A stretch of 64,000 nucleotides of DNA, from NCBI RefSeq assembly GCF_016863135.1, contig NZ_BOOH01000060.1:1-64000 (forward strand), given 5' to 3'. A program made the position numbers and the translations under genes. Of this stretch, positions 18,846 through 28,215 are shown piece by piece. Position 1 is the first letter of the stretch. The number at the start of each line of letters is the position of its first letter. The notes under the pieces were generated by a model, which did no database searches, had not been told where the DNA came from, and worked only from the letters and a program-made list of their open reading frames with translations. The stretch is from Planobispora longispora (GTDB lineage: Bacteria; Actinomycetota; Actinomycetes; Streptosporangiales; Streptosporangiaceae).

Positions 18846-20360
18846 ATGGGGCTCAGAGGCCGGATGGCGGCGTCGTACGTCCTCGTCACCGCCGCGGTCG
18901 TCATCGTCGTCGAGGCGGTCCTCCTCGGCGTCTACCTCCCGTCGGTGATCGGCGGCACGGAGCTCGAACGGCGGCTGCAGAACCAGGCCGGGCGGGATGC
19001 GAAGATCCTCAGCCTGGTCGTGAGCAAGGTCACCGGCGAGTTCCCGGGGGCCGACGCCATGACGCTGCTCACGGTCGCCTCCAAGAAGGCCGGGGCCGAC
19101 CTGTCCCTGGAGGGCGCCCCGACGGACCACACCGAGGGGGTGCGCGTCAGGTCGACGGAGGAGGCGGTCTTCGACGAGCCGGTCGAGGTGCTGATCGACG
19201 CCGAAGGCGTGGTCGTGACCAGCTCGGCCCGGGGCACGTACGCGTCCGGGCAGAGGATGAAGATCCCCGCGGGGGCCACGGGACGGGGCGCGACCCCGGC
19301 GGGGGAGGCGCTGTGGGCGGTGAGCCCGGTGCTGCTCCGCCCGCCCGAGGGGAAGGGAGCCGGGGAGGGGGCCGCCGAGGGGCCCACGACCGGGGGGAAG
19401 AAGCCCGCGGGCGGTGCCGCCGAGAAACTCAAGACCGTGGGCTACGTCATGGTCCAGGCGCCACCGGACTCCGGCGGGCCCGGCCCGGCCAGGGCCGACG
19501 TCCTGCCCGGGCTGGTCCTGCCGGGAGTGGCGGTCCTCGTGCTCGGCGTGCCGGTCGGGCTGCTGTTCGGGCTGCTCAGCACCCGCCGCCTGATCGGCAG
19601 GGTGCGGCGGCTGGCGGTCGTCGCCGGGACGGTGGCCCGGGGCGACTTCCGGCACCGCGTCCCGGTGACGCGCCGCGACGAGGTCGGCCAGCTGGAGGAG
19701 TCGTTCAACGCGATGACCGGGCGCCTGGAGGAGGCGCTCTCCGCCCAGCGCGCGGCGGCGGAGGGGGAGGCCCGGCAGGCGGAGCGCGCCCGGATCGCCC
19801 GCGAGCTGCACGACTCCATCTCGCAGGACCTGTTCTCGCTCAGCCTGCTCGCCGCGGGGATGCGCCGGGCCGCGCCCGAGCACCTCAGGCGGGAGGCCGA
19901 GGCGATGGAGCGCGCCTCGGCCCGGGCGATGCGCGAGATGCAGGCGCTGCTGCTGGAGTTGCGCCCGGTGGCGCTGGAGGACGCCGGGCTCGTCCCCGCC
20001 GTCGAGGAGCTGTGCCGCGCCTACGAGACCCGGCTCGGCATCCGGGTGGAGACCGTGCTCGAGGAGGTGACGCTTTCCCCGGCCGCCGAGCACGCCGTGC
20101 TCCGCCTGGTCCAGGAGGCGCTCGGGAACGCGGTCAAGCACGGCGACCCGGGCCTCGTGCGGGTACGGCTGGCCCGCTCCGGCCCGGCCGTCCGCGTGGA
20201 GATCAGCGACGACGGCTCCGGCTTCGACCCGGAGACCGTGAACGGCCGCCACGGCATGGGCCTGGGCCTGATGCGCGAGCGCGTGCGCGAGCTCGGCGGC
20301 GCGTTCGGGCTGAGCAGCGCCCCCGGCCGGGGCACGACGGTCACGGCGGTGGTGCCGTGA
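18846..20360 (+). CDS. Sensor histidine kinase, NarL/DesK-type
   Basis: A 504-residue membrane sensor. One membrane span lies at about residues 8-35, followed by an extracellular region of about 180 residues, a second span near 217-240 and a HAMP linker. The HisKA_3 dimerisation helix carries the phospho-acceptor in ARELHDSISQDLFSLSL (H322). The ATPase domain has NAVKHGD and DDGSGFD plus the GLGL lid. The signal is unknown. It overlaps the response-regulator gene by GTGA. The neighbouring convergent ABC exporter operon is a plausible target, by proximity only. Confidence 0.9.
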   Translation: MGLRGRMAASYVLVTAAVVIVVEAVLLGVYLPSVIGGTELERRLQNQAGRDAKILSLVVSKVTGEFPGADAMTLLTVASKKAGADLSLEGAPTDHTEGVRVRSTEEAVFDEPVEVLIDAEGVVVTSSARGTYASGQRMKIPAGATGRGATPAGEALWAVSPVLLRPPEGKGAGEGAAEGPTTGGKKPAGGAAEKLKTVGYVMVQAPPDSGGPGPARADVLPGLVLPGVAVLVLGVPVGLLFGLLSTRRLIGRVRRLAVVAGTVARGDFRHRVPVTRRDEVGQLEESFNAMTGRLEEALSAQRAAAEGEARQAERARIARELHDSISQDLFSLSLLAAGMRRAAPEHLRREAEAMERASARAMREMQALLLELRPVALEDAGLVPAVEELCRAYETRLGIRVETVLEEVTLSPAAEHAVLRLVQEALGNAVKHGDPGLVRVRLARSGPAVRVEISDDGSGFDPETVNGRHGMGLGLMRERVRELGGAFGLSSAPGRGTTVTAVVP

Positions 20361-21031
20361 TCCGGGTGCTCATCGTGGACGACCACGAGGTCGTCCGGCA
20401 GGGCCTGCGGTTCGTGCTCGACCAGGAGGACGGGATCGAGGTGGCCGGGGAGTTCGCGGACGGCGCGCGGGCGCTGGCCGCGATCCCCGCGCTCCGCCCC
20501 GATGTGATGCTGCTGGACATGGTCATGCCGGGCATGGACGGCCTGGAGGTGCTGCGCCGTCTCCCGGGGCCCGGTGACCAGGCGGCGCCGGTGGCGGTGA
20601 TCGTGCTGACGTCGTTCCTGGAGGACGAGCGGGTGGTGGAGGCCGTACGGCTCGGCGCGCTGTCGTACCTGCCGAAGACCACGGCCGTGGACCGCGTGGT
20701 GGAGGCGGTCCGGCGGGCCGCCGCGGGGCAGGGCCTGCTGGAGCCCGGCGTCGCCGCGCTGCTCGCCGAGCGGGTCAGGGCCGGCGGGCGGCGCGACCCG
20801 CTGGCGCCCCTGACCCCGCGTGAGCGCGAGGTCCTGGCGGAGCTGGCCCGCGGCAGGTCCAACGGCGAGATCGCCCGGACCCTGTCGCTCAGCCGGGAGA
20901 CGGTCAAGACGCACGTGTCGAGCATCCTCGCCAAGCTCGGCCTCGCCGACCGGGTCCAGGCGGCCATCTTCGGGCTGCAGCAGGGCCTCGTCCCGCTGGA
21001 GGAGGCCCTGGGCGACACAGATGGACCGTAG
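20357..21031 (+). CDS. Response regulator, NarL/FixJ family
   Basis: A 224-residue regulator. The receiver domain has VDDHEVVRQG and MLLDMVMPGMDG, which contains the phospho-acceptor aspartate, plus VIVLTSF and YLPKT for the conserved Thr/Ser and Lys. The C-terminal LuxR helix-turn-helix reads LTPREREVLAELARGRSNGEIARTLSLS in segments, then VKTHVSSILAKLGL. GTG start overlaps the kinase stop. It is convergent with the exporter operon, 9 bp apart. Confidence 0.92.
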   Translation: MIRVLIVDDHEVVRQGLRFVLDQEDGIEVAGEFADGARALAAIPALRPDVMLLDMVMPGMDGLEVLRRLPGPGDQAAPVAVIVLTSFLEDERVVEAVRLGALSYLPKTTAVDRVVEAVRRAAAGQGLLEPGVAALLAERVRAGGRRDPLAPLTPREREVLAELARGRSNGEIARTLSLSRETVKTHVSSILAKLGLADRVQAAIFGLQQGLVPLEEALGDTDGP

Positions 21032-21039
21032 CTCCCCGG

Positions 21040-22311
21040 TCAGACGGTCCGCAGCGCGTCGGCGGGGGCCAGCCGGGCGGCCCGCAGCGCGGGGTAGAGG
21101 CCCGCGAGCGCGCCCACGACGACCGCCACCGCCAGGCCGCCCCAGAGCGCCTCGGCGGGCAGCAGCACGCTCCAGCCTCGGTCGCGGGCCAGCGCCACGG
21201 TGACGGCGGCGCCGATCAGCACCCCCGCCGCGCCCCCGGCCGTGCCGAGGGCGAGCGACTCGGCCAGGAACTGCCCGGCGACGTGCCCGCGCGTGGCCCC
21301 GAGCGCGCGCCGCAGGCCGATCTCGCCGCGCCGTTCGAGCACCGAGATCACCATGATGTTCCCGACCCCGATCCCGCCGACGAGCAGCGCGATCGCGCCG
21401 AGCCCGACGAAGAGCACGGCCCCCGACTCGGCCACCGCGATCCGGGCGGTGAGCGCGTCGGAGGGGCGGGTCACCTCCACGCTGTCGGGGTTGGCCGGGC
21501 CGGCCGTGGCGTTGAGCAGCGCGCCCGCCGCCTCCACCCGGTTCTGCCGGACCCGTACGTACAGCCGGCTCGGATGCCCGTCGTAGCCGAGGATCGCCTC
21601 CGCCACGCCGAACCCGACCAGCGCCGACCGGTCCACCTCGGGGGCGAACGGGAACGGGCCGAGGATCCCGGCCACGGTGAACCAGTGGCCGCCGAGCCAG
21701 ACGCGGGTGCCGGGGTCCAGCCGGGTGATCCCCAGCGTCCGCGCGGCCTCGTGGCCGAGCACGGTGACGGGGTGGGCGGTGGACAGCGTGTCCAGGAACG
21801 CGCCCTGCGCGACCCGGCCGTCGAGCGTGGCCAGCAGCGTCGCGTCGCAGGCCCGTACGGCCAGCCCGCCGCTCTGCCCGACCGGCACCAGGTCGTTGCG
21901 GTAGACGTACGTGGCGTTCAGCTGGGTGGTCGGCGCGACGGCGATCACGCCGTCCACGCGCCGCAACATCGGGGTCGCGCTCACCGGGAGCGGCCGTTCC
22001 CCGCCGCCGAAGCCGGAGCCGCTGGCGACGGTGAACAGGTTGGTGCCCAGGCGGTCGATCTCGGCGAGCAACGCGGCCTGGCTGGACCGGGTGACGCCGA
22101 GCACCGCGACGATCGCGGCGATGCCGATGGCGATGCCCAGGGCCGACAGGACCGCGCGCAGCCGCCGCGTCCGCAGCCCCAGCGTGCCGGTGACCAGCAG
22201 GTCGCCCGGGCGCACGCGCGAGACGGGCGCCGCCGCCGAACCGCCCGCCGCCGAACCGCCCGTCGTCGTTCCGTCCGTCGCGGGGGTGCCCGTGAACGCG
22301 TCGCCGGTCAT
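21040..22311 (-). CDS. ABC transporter permease, MacB/FtsX type
   Basis: A 423-residue permease with the MacB layout: one N-terminal membrane span ([24 protein letters not shown]), a large extracellular domain of about 230 residues and three C-terminal spans including the FtsX-type [21 protein letters not shown]. It couples cytoplasmic ATP hydrolysis to movement of the external domain, for export of peptides or macrolide-like compounds or for extracytoplasmic signalling. It is the last gene of a five-gene operon and overlaps the ATPase gene by 4 bp. Confidence 0.88.
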   Translation of the reverse strand: MTGDAFTGTPATDGTTTGGSAAGGSAAAPVSRVRPGDLLVTGTLGLRTRRLRAVLSALGIAIGIAAIVAVLGVTRSSQAALLAEIDRLGTNLFTVASGSGFGGGERPLPVSATPMLRRVDGVIAVAPTTQLNATYVYRNDLVPVGQSGGLAVRACDATLLATLDGRVAQGAFLDTLSTAHPVTVLGHEAARTLGITRLDPGTRVWLGGHWFTVAGILGPFPFAPEVDRSALVGFGVAEAILGYDGHPSRLYVRVRQNRVEAAGALLNATAGPANPDSVEVTRPSDALTARIAVAESGAVLFVGLGAIALLVGGIGVGNIMVISVLERRGEIGLRRALGATRGHVAGQFLAESLALGTAGGAAGVLIGAAVTVALARDRGWSVLLPAEALWGGLAVAVVVGALAGLYPALRAARLAPADALRTV

Positions 22312-23000
22312 CGGGCCGCCTCCCGCGCCCTGGCCGTCCGGACGACCCGCCCGTCGCGCAGCTCGATCCTGCGCGGGCAGGCGGCGGCCACGGAGGGGTC
22401 GTGCGTGACGACGACCAGCGTGGCGCCCTGCCCGTTGAGCTCCCGCAGCAGTGCGACGATCTCCGCGCCGGTGGCCGAGTCCAGGTTCCCGGTCGGCTCG
22501 TCGGCGAAGACGATCGCGGGGCCGCCGACGAGCGCGCGGGCGATGGCCACCCGCTGCCGCTCGCCGCCGGAGAGCTTCGCCGCCCGGTGCCGCATCCGGT
22601 GGCCGAGGCCGACCCGTTCGAGGGCCTCGGCGGCCTGCGCCCGCCGCGCCCCGGCCCGCACGCCCCGGTAGAGCAGGCCGGTCGCGACGTTCTCCACCGC
22701 GGTGAGGCCCTCCAGCAGGAAGAACTGCTGGAACACCACCCCCACGAAGCAGGCGCGCAGCCCGGCGAGCCTGCGGTCGCCCAGCTCCTGCACGGTGTGC
22801 CCGGCCAGGCTCATCGAGCCGGAGGTGGGCCGGTCGAGCGCGGCCATCAGGTGCAGCAGGGTGGACTTGCCCGACCCCGAGGGGCCGAGGACGGCGGTCA
22901 TCTCACCCGCCTCGATCCGCAGGCTGATCCCCCTGACCGACTCGACGGGCGGCTCACCGGGGTAGACCTTCCAGACGTCGCGCAGCTCAAGCAGCGTCAC
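22308..23000 (-). CDS. ABC transporter ATP-binding protein, MacB/LolD type
   Basis: A 230-residue nucleotide-binding subunit. Walker A is GPSGSGKST, the signature [15 protein letters not shown], Walker [13 protein letters not shown] and the H-loop VVTHD. The E-P-T-G-N-L-D sequence is typical of the LolD/MacB family. GTG 23000 with GGAGG at 7-nt spacing sets the start. It lies between the adaptor gene, which it overlaps by 14 bp, and the permease gene, overlapped by 4 bp. Confidence 0.92.
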   Translation of the reverse strand: MTLLELRDVWKVYPGEPPVESVRGISLRIEAGEMTAVLGPSGSGKSTLLHLMAALDRPTSGSMSLAGHTVQELGDRRLAGLRACFVGVVFQQFFLLEGLTAVENVATGLLYRGVRAGARRAQAAEALERVGLGHRMRHRAAKLSGGERQRVAIARALVGGPAIVFADEPTGNLDSATGAEIVALLRELNGQGATLVVVTHDPSVAAACPRRIELRDGRVVRTARAREAAR

Positions 23001-24021
23001 CGGGCACCTCCACGGATTGACCCTCGGTGAGGCCGGTGACCTCCACCAGGCCCGTGGTCTCGTCGAACAGCCCGGCCTCCACCGGGACACGCCGCCCGCC
23101 GGAGACGACCTCGTAGGTCCCGCCGGGGCGGGCCAGCAGCGCGACGATCGGCACGGCCAGCACGTCCCGGTGCTCCCGCGTGGTCAGAGCGACCTGGACC
23201 AGGGACTGGTCGAGGGCCCGCACCGGGCGGCCCGACATCCGGATCGTGACCGGCACGGTCGCCTGCGGCTGTCCCTCCTCCGTGCTCTGGGGCGTGGACG
23301 CCACCGGGCTGACGGCGGTGACCCTGCCCCTGCGCTCCGAACCGTCGGGCAGCGTCACCAGGACCCGGTTGCCGACCCTGGCGGTGGCGACCCGGGCCGG
23401 GTCGAGCTGGACCGACACGACCGGGACCGTGCCGGTGCCGCGCAGCACCGGTCCCCGCGCCGGGCTTCCCAGGGTGGCGTCGTGCGCGGCCACCCGGAGC
23501 GCGCGCGGCAGGAACACGACCTGCCCCAGCGGGACCGTGCCGGTCACCGGCAGGCGCGCGTCGTCCTGCCAGCGGCGCACCGCGTAGTAGGTGGCGGGGG
23601 AGTAGGTCCGGTCCACGGTGAAGCCGGTGTAGCCCAGGGCCTTGAGGTTGCGCTCCAGCTGGAGGACGTCCGCGCCCGTCGTCCCGACGGTGAGCGTGCG
23701 CCAGGCCGGGCGCGCGCCGTACAGCAGCGGGACCTTCCTGCCGTCGGCCTCGTAGACGGCGCGGCCGCGGGTGATGACGGCGCCGACGGCCGGCAGGCGG
23801 GTGAGGGTGCCGCCCGCGCCGTGCACCTGGTGGGAACCGGCGTGGGACAGGGTGCCGTTGACGTGGGTGCGCTGGGCGACGTCGGTCCGGATCACCTGGG
23901 CGGTCGCGGTGGAGAGGGCCGCGGCGGGGACGGGCGGCGCGGGACGGCGGAGCACGGCCCAGGCCCCGCCCGCCCCGGCCAGCACGACCACGCCCGCGAG
24001 CGCGGTGACGCCCCGTCTCAC
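22987..24021 (-). CDS. Exporter accessory protein with peptidoglycan-binding domain
   Basis: A 344-residue membrane-anchored extracytoplasmic protein. One N-terminal span ([20 protein letters not shown]) is followed by an N-terminal beta domain, a PG_binding_1 domain ([20 protein letters not shown] and [20 protein letters not shown]) and a membrane-fusion-like C-terminal region ([33 protein letters not shown]). Such proteins stand beside MacB-type pumps in Gram-positive bacteria and probably link the transporter to the wall. GTG 24021 overlaps the lipoprotein stop. Confidence 0.85.
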   Translation of the reverse strand: MRRGVTALAGVVVLAGAGGAWAVLRRPAPPVPAAALSTATAQVIRTDVAQRTHVNGTLSHAGSHQVHGAGGTLTRLPAVGAVITRGRAVYEADGRKVPLLYGARPAWRTLTVGTTGADVLQLERNLKALGYTGFTVDRTYSPATYYAVRRWQDDARLPVTGTVPLGQVVFLPRALRVAAHDATLGSPARGPVLRGTGTVPVVSVQLDPARVATARVGNRVLVTLPDGSERRGRVTAVSPVASTPQSTEEGQPQATVPVTIRMSGRPVRALDQSLVQVALTTREHRDVLAVPIVALLARPGGTYEVVSGGRRVPVEAGLFDETTGLVEVTGLTEGQSVEVPGDAA

Positions 24022-24614
24022 TTGTCGCCCCCGCCCTGGCCGCTGGGTCTGACGACCTGGATGCCCCCGCCGACGAAGTACTTCTCGCAGCCGTCCAGGG
24101 CCGGCCGCATGGCCTTCTTGTCGAGGCCGGCCAGGCGCTGGTTGAGGGGGAACCGTCCCTGCGCGTCGGGGTCGGGCCAGTCGGGAACGCCGTGCTCGCG
24201 AATGCAGCGGGCGAGCTTCCTGAGCTGGGCGATCTGGGCCGCGGTGTAGCGCGGCTCCCCGGCGTCTCGCAGGGAGTCGGCTCGCCGTATCTGTGAGACG
24301 CACGCGTTCCGCGCGGTCTCCGGGACCGGGCGCGGCACTCCGGGCAGGTGGACGGCGCCGTCCGCCTCCGTCACCGGGTCACCGGCCCCGGGGACGCCGT
24401 TCTGCCGGAAGCAGGCGGCGAGGTCTTTCAGGGCGGTGATCAGCTGCTGCCGGTCCTGCCCGGTCGGTGCGGGGGTGGGAGCCGTCGCCGATCCGGTGCC
24501 TGCAGCCCCGGTGCAGGCGGTCAGGGTGGGAACGAGTAGGGCGCAGGCGAGCAGGGTCAGGGCCGGTTTCCTGAACGGCCCGCCCTGGGGCCCGCTGTGA
24601 GGTCCCGGTGTCAT
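24018..24614 (-). CDS. Lipoprotein A of the exporter operon
   Basis: A 198-residue lipoprotein with signal and lipobox LVPTLTAC. The mature part has a repeated plan: ALKDLAACFRQNGVPGAGDP, then a beta-like stretch, then YTAAQIAQLRKLARCIREHGVPDWPDP and KKAMRPALDGCEKYF. The two CxRxxGVPxxxDP blocks and four mature cysteines suggest an internal duplication. It is a paralogue of the next lipoprotein. It probably assists or senses for the MacB-type complex outside the membrane. ATG/TGA overlaps on both sides show coupling. Confidence 0.8.
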   Translation of the reverse strand: MTPGPHSGPQGGPFRKPALTLLACALLVPTLTACTGAAGTGSATAPTPAPTGQDRQQLITALKDLAACFRQNGVPGAGDPVTEADGAVHLPGVPRPVPETARNACVSQIRRADSLRDAGEPRYTAAQIAQLRKLARCIREHGVPDWPDPDAQGRFPLNQRLAGLDKKAMRPALDGCEKYFVGGGIQVVRPSGQGGGDK

Positions 24615-25261
24615 CAGTCCCCCTTGTTCCGGTCGCCGGGCTCGACGACTCTCATGCCCCTGCCGACGAAGTACTGCTTGCAGGCCTCCCGGGCCGGCAG
24701 CCAGGCCCGCTTGCCGAGGTCGGCCAGGCGCTGGTTGACGGGGAACCGCCCTTCGTCGTCGGGATCGGGCCAGTCGTGTACGCCGTGCTCGCGGAAGCAC
24801 CGGGCGAGTTTCCTGAGCTGTTCGATCTGGGCCGCGGTGTAGCGCTCCTCCCCGCCGCCCTTGCCGATGGCGGCGGCCCGCCGCTCCAGCGGGGCGCACG
24901 CGGTCTGCGCCGCCGCGGGGATCCGCTCCGGAATGCCGGGGACGCCGACGGAGCCGTCCGCCTCCACCTCCGGGTCGCCGGCCCCCGGCACGCCGTTCTG
25001 CCGGTAGCACGCCACGAGATCCCTCAGTGCTTTGAGCAGTTGCCGCCGGTCCTGGCCGGTCGGCGTGGGAGTGGAGGCCGCCGCCGACCCGGTGCCCGCC
25101 GACCCGGTGCCCGCCGTGCAGGCGGCCAGGGCGGGAGCGAGCAGGGCGCAGGCGAGCAGGACGCGTGCGGGTCTCCTGAACGGGCCGCCGCGAGGCCCCG
25201 GCGTCCGCCGGGACCGGTGCCGCGGGTGTCGCAGACCTTCGTCTGCCGGGACAGGTGTCAT
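24614..25261 (-). CDS. Lipoprotein B of the exporter operon (first gene)
   Basis: A 215-residue lipoprotein with a long basic N-region and lipobox LLAPALAAC. Its mature part closely matches lipoprotein A over its length (for example CYRQNGVPGAGDPEVEADGS versus CFRQNGVPGAGDPVTEADGA), so the pair arose by tandem duplication. ATG 25261 follows GAGGGA and is the first start of the five-gene operon lipoprotein B - lipoprotein A - adaptor - ATPase - permease. The family is common in actinobacteria next to such pumps; no biochemical role is known to me. Confidence 0.8.
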   Translation of the reverse strand: MTPVPADEGLRHPRHRSRRTPGPRGGPFRRPARVLLACALLAPALAACTAGTGSAGTGSAAASTPTPTGQDRRQLLKALRDLVACYRQNGVPGAGDPEVEADGSVGVPGIPERIPAAAQTACAPLERRAAAIGKGGGEERYTAAQIEQLRKLARCFREHGVHDWPDPDDEGRFPVNQRLADLGKRAWLPAREACKQYFVGRGMRVVEPGDRNKGD

Positions 25262-25349
25262 GTCCCTCAGGCTCGTCCCGCCGCGGGCCCGGCACATCGC
25301 TCCGCGGAGGGGACCGGGCTCCCCCGGCCGGGGGAGGGACGGCGCGAGG

Positions 25350-26087
25350 TCAGGTGACGTCGCGGCGGAGGGTGGTCAGGCGGGCGGCGAGGACGGCGGC
25401 CAGCACGTAGGCGGCGAACAGCGGCCCGCCCGCCCAGGCGGGCAGCAGTTCGGCGTTCTCCATGCTCATCCCGGCCAGGGCGCGGGCCGCGCCGGTCGGC
25501 AGCCAGCGGCCCAGGCCGGGCAGGAGCATGGTGAGCAGGTAGTCGGCGTACATGAACCAGATCAGGGCCACGGCGACCGCCGCCGTCTGGTTGCGGATGA
25601 GCGCGCCGAGGCCGACGCCGAGCAGGCCGTACCCGGTGACGGCGAGAACCGCGCCGAGCAGGGCTGCCGGCACGCCCGGCGCCGTGACGGGATGCCCGCC
25701 CAGGTGCAGCAGCAGCGCTCCGGCCGCGACGGTGGCCGCCGCGGAGACGGCGGCGACGGCCAGCCCGACGATCCCGTACGCGGCCAGCTTGGCGCTGACC
25801 ACCCGGCCGCGGTCCGGGGTGACGAGGAACCGCCAGGTGATCGTCTGATGGCGGAACTCCCCGGCCGTGCCGAGGATCCCCAGGAGAAGGGTGAAGAGGT
25901 AGGCCTGCTGGGCCATGGCGTAGACGTTGCGGATCCGGTCCTCGGCGGGCATCCTGCCCTCCAGCCCCAGCAGGGCGACGCCGAGCCCGGCCCAGAGCAT
26001 GCAGGTCAGCGGGGCCAGGACGGCGAGGACCCGGACGGTACGGCTCGCGCGGGCCTTGACCAGCTCGGCGTGGATCAGGCGGTTCAC
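25350..26087 (-). CDS. ABC-2 type transporter permease
   Basis: A 245-residue integral membrane protein with about six spans. It starts with NRLIHAELVKARASRTVRVLA, the usual N-terminal amphipathic part of ABC-2 permeases, and contains GEFRHQTITWRFLVTPDRGRV, another family hallmark. GTG 26087 overlaps the ATPase stop by GTGA. With the upstream ATPase it forms a two-gene exporter; the cargo is unknown. Confidence 0.85.
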   Translation of the reverse strand: MNRLIHAELVKARASRTVRVLAVLAPLTCMLWAGLGVALLGLEGRMPAEDRIRNVYAMAQQAYLFTLLLGILGTAGEFRHQTITWRFLVTPDRGRVVSAKLAAYGIVGLAVAAVSAAATVAAGALLLHLGGHPVTAPGVPAALLGAVLAVTGYGLLGVGLGALIRNQTAAVAVALIWFMYADYLLTMLLPGLGRWLPTGAARALAGMSMENAELLPAWAGGPLFAAYVLAAVLAARLTTLRRDVT

Positions 26088-26770
26088 CGGGTCGCCTCCA
26101 GGTAGAGCTCCTCCAGGTCGGAGCCGGGGGCCAGCGGGCCGGTGAAGACCGCCCGCCCGTCCGAGATGATGATCACGTGGTCGGCGATCTGCTGGATCTC
26201 CGCGAGCACGTGGGTGGAGACCAGCACCGTACGGCCCTGCAGGGCGTAGGCCCGCAGGAAGCCGCGCAGCCAGTGGGCGCCCGCCGGATCGAGGCCGTTG
26301 GCGGGCTCGTCGAGGATGAGCACGGCCGGGTCGCCGAGGAGCGCGGTGGCCAGGGCCAGGCGCTGGCGCATGCCCAGGGAGAACCCGCCCGCTCTGCGGT
26401 CGGCCGCGCCGGTGAGGTCCACCTGGTCCAGGACGTGATCGACGCGTTCCGGGGCGAGCCCGGCGGCCGTGCGCAGGATCTCCAGGTGGGCGCGGGCGGT
26501 CAGGCCGGGATGGAAGGCCGCGGCCTCCAGCACCGCGCCGACCGCGGCGACCGGGTCGACGAGGTCCCGGTACGGCCCGCCGCCGATGGCGGCCGACCCC
26601 GAGTCCGGGGTGACCAGGCCGAGGATCATGCGCAGCGTGGTGGTCTTCCCCGCGCCGTTGGGGCCGAGGAAGGCCGTGATCGTGCCGGGCCCGACGGTGA
26701 ACGACAGGTCGTCCACGGCCCGCACGGCCCCGAAGGACTTGCTGAGACGGGTGACGGTGATGGCTGACAT
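26084..26770 (-). CDS. ABC transporter ATP-binding protein, exporter type
   Basis: A 228-residue ATPase of the drug/lantibiotic-exporter group. Walker A GPNGAGKTTT, signature GFSLGMRQRLALATALL, Walker B VLILDEPANGLDP and H-loop VSTHVL are intact. The S-L-G-M-R-Q-R signature is typical of this subgroup. It is divergent from a two-component system starting at 26994; two inverted repeats lie in the shared intergenic region. Confidence 0.92.
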   Translation of the reverse strand: MSAITVTRLSKSFGAVRAVDDLSFTVGPGTITAFLGPNGAGKTTTLRMILGLVTPDSGSAAIGGGPYRDLVDPVAAVGAVLEAAAFHPGLTARAHLEILRTAAGLAPERVDHVLDQVDLTGAADRRAGGFSLGMRQRLALATALLGDPAVLILDEPANGLDPAGAHWLRGFLRAYALQGRTVLVSTHVLAEIQQIADHVIIISDGRAVFTGPLAPGSDLEELYLEATR

Positions 26771-26818
26771 GCCCTCGACGGTGCCGGAGCGGGCCGGGGC
26801 GGTTCATGGTTCCGGGGG

Positions 26819-26836
26819 CGGAGACGCCCGTCTCCG
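26819..26836. promoter_or_regulatory. Inverted repeat near the exporter start
   Basis: CGGAGACG (26819-26826) and CGTCTCCG (26829-26836) are perfect 8-bp arms with a 2-bp spacer, about 49 bp upstream of the minus-strand ATPase start. Possible operator. Confidence 0.4.
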
Positions 26837-26925
26837 GCCCGGGCGGGATCCCCGCCGGCGAGGGCGGACGGGGGCTCCACCCGCGACCCGCTCCGGGGCC
26901 GCCGGGGCGGAGTCCGCGGCCACCG

Positions 26926-26951
26926 GGGGGTGGAGGAAGGTCTCCACCCCC
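26926..26951. promoter_or_regulatory. Inverted repeat near the kinase promoter
   Basis: GGGGGTGGAG (26926-26935) and CTCCACCCCC (26942-26951) are perfect 10-bp arms with a 6-bp spacer. They lie about 30 bp upstream of a TACCGT hexamer (26982-26987), which would serve as -10 for a leaderless kinase mRNA starting at GTG 26994. Possible binding site for the adjacent response regulator. Confidence 0.45.
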
Positions 26952-26993
26952 GGGTCCATGGCGGAGCCGCGCGGGCGGCGCTACCGTGCGGCC

Positions 26994-28163
26994 GTGGCCT
27001 TCTTCTGCCATCCCCTCGTGCGCCGGGCCTTCGCGGTGCTGCTGGCGGGACAGATGCTCTACGGGACGGGGTTCGCGGCCGTGACGGCGGCGCGGCGGTG
27101 GGGGTGGCCCGGCGCCGCGGCGGTCGCGGCCGCCGGCGTGGCGGCGGCCGCCTGCTGCCTGCTGGCGCTGGCGCGGGAGGGGGAACGGCGCAACGCGGTG
27201 CTGCTCGGCCTCACCCTGCTGGGCGGACTGGCCCTGAACGCGGCCGCGGTCTACGGCGGCATGGCCTTCCTCTACATCGCCGTCTACGCGCTGCCGTTCC
27301 GTACGGCGCCGCGGCCGGCGACGGCGCTGATCGCCTCCGGGATCACCGCCTTCGCGGCCGTGTCCCCGCTGTCGGGGCCGGCGGGCTGGGAACTGGGCGG
27401 CAACCTCCTGGGGCTCGGGTACGCGGCGGTCCTGGCCTTCCTGATCCGGCAGCTCGTGGTGACCCGCGAGCGGAGCGCGGAGGCCGCCGAGGCCCGGGCC
27501 CGGGAGGCCGTGCTCGCCGAGCGGACCCGGCTGGCCCGCGAGGTGCACGACATCCTGGCGCACTCCCAGTCCGCGCAGATCGTGCACCTGGAGGGCGCGC
27601 GGCTGATGCTGGAGCGGGGGCGGGACCCGGCGGCGGCGCTGGAGCGGGTCAACCGCGCGGCGGGGCTGGCGAGGACGAGCCTGGAGGAGACCCGCCGGGC
27701 GCTCGACGCGCTGCGCGGGCAGGAGCTTCCGCTGGCCGAGCGGCTGGAGCGGCTCGCGGTCGAGTACCGGTCGGTGACCGGGGCCGCGTGCACGGTCTCG
27801 GTCACCGGGGACCCGGGACCGCTGGAGGCCGAGGCCCGGCTGGCGGTGGCGCGGACCGCGCAGGAGGCGCTGACGAACGCGCGCAAGCACGCTCCCGGCG
27901 CGCCGGTCACGGTGGACCTGCGCCTCCGCGAGGACTGGTGCGAGCTGGAGGTGCGCGACGAGGGAGGAGCGGCGGGGCGGCCGCCCGCGGCGGGGTCCGG
28001 CTACGGGCTGGTGGGGATGCGGGAGCGGGCCGAGCTGATCGGCGGCTCGCTGACGGCGGGACCGTCCGGCGAGGGGTTCGGGGTGCTGCTGCGGGTGCCC
28101 GTCCGGCGGGGCGGGGAGCCCCGGGCGGCACGGAACGGGGCGGCGGAGAGCCGGACGACGTGA
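26994..28163 (+). CDS. Sensor histidine kinase, NarL/DesK-type
   Basis: A 389-residue kinase from GTG 26994, with about five N-terminal membrane spans and almost no external domain, as in DesK-like membrane sensors. The phospho-acceptor is in LAREVHDILAHSQSAQIVHL (H185), and the ATPase domain has NARKHAPG and GSGYGLVGMRER. I prefer GTG 26994 because TACCGT stands 7 nt upstream, a leaderless arrangement; ATG 26958 would give 401 residues. The signal is unknown; the divergent exporter is a likely target. Confidence 0.85.
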   Translation: MAFFCHPLVRRAFAVLLAGQMLYGTGFAAVTAARRWGWPGAAAVAAAGVAAAACCLLALAREGERRNAVLLGLTLLGGLALNAAAVYGGMAFLYIAVYALPFRTAPRPATALIASGITAFAAVSPLSGPAGWELGGNLLGLGYAAVLAFLIRQLVVTRERSAEAAEARAREAVLAERTRLAREVHDILAHSQSAQIVHLEGARLMLERGRDPAAALERVNRAAGLARTSLEETRRALDALRGQELPLAERLERLAVEYRSVTGAACTVSVTGDPGPLEAEARLAVARTAQEALTNARKHAPGAPVTVDLRLREDWCELEVRDEGGAAGRPPAAGSGYGLVGMRERAELIGGSLTAGPSGEGFGVLLRVPVRRGGEPRAARNGAAESRTT

Positions 28164-28215
28164 ACGGCCAGGGCGAGGACGGGGGACGGCGGGTGGCGGT
28201 GCGGCGGATGACGCG

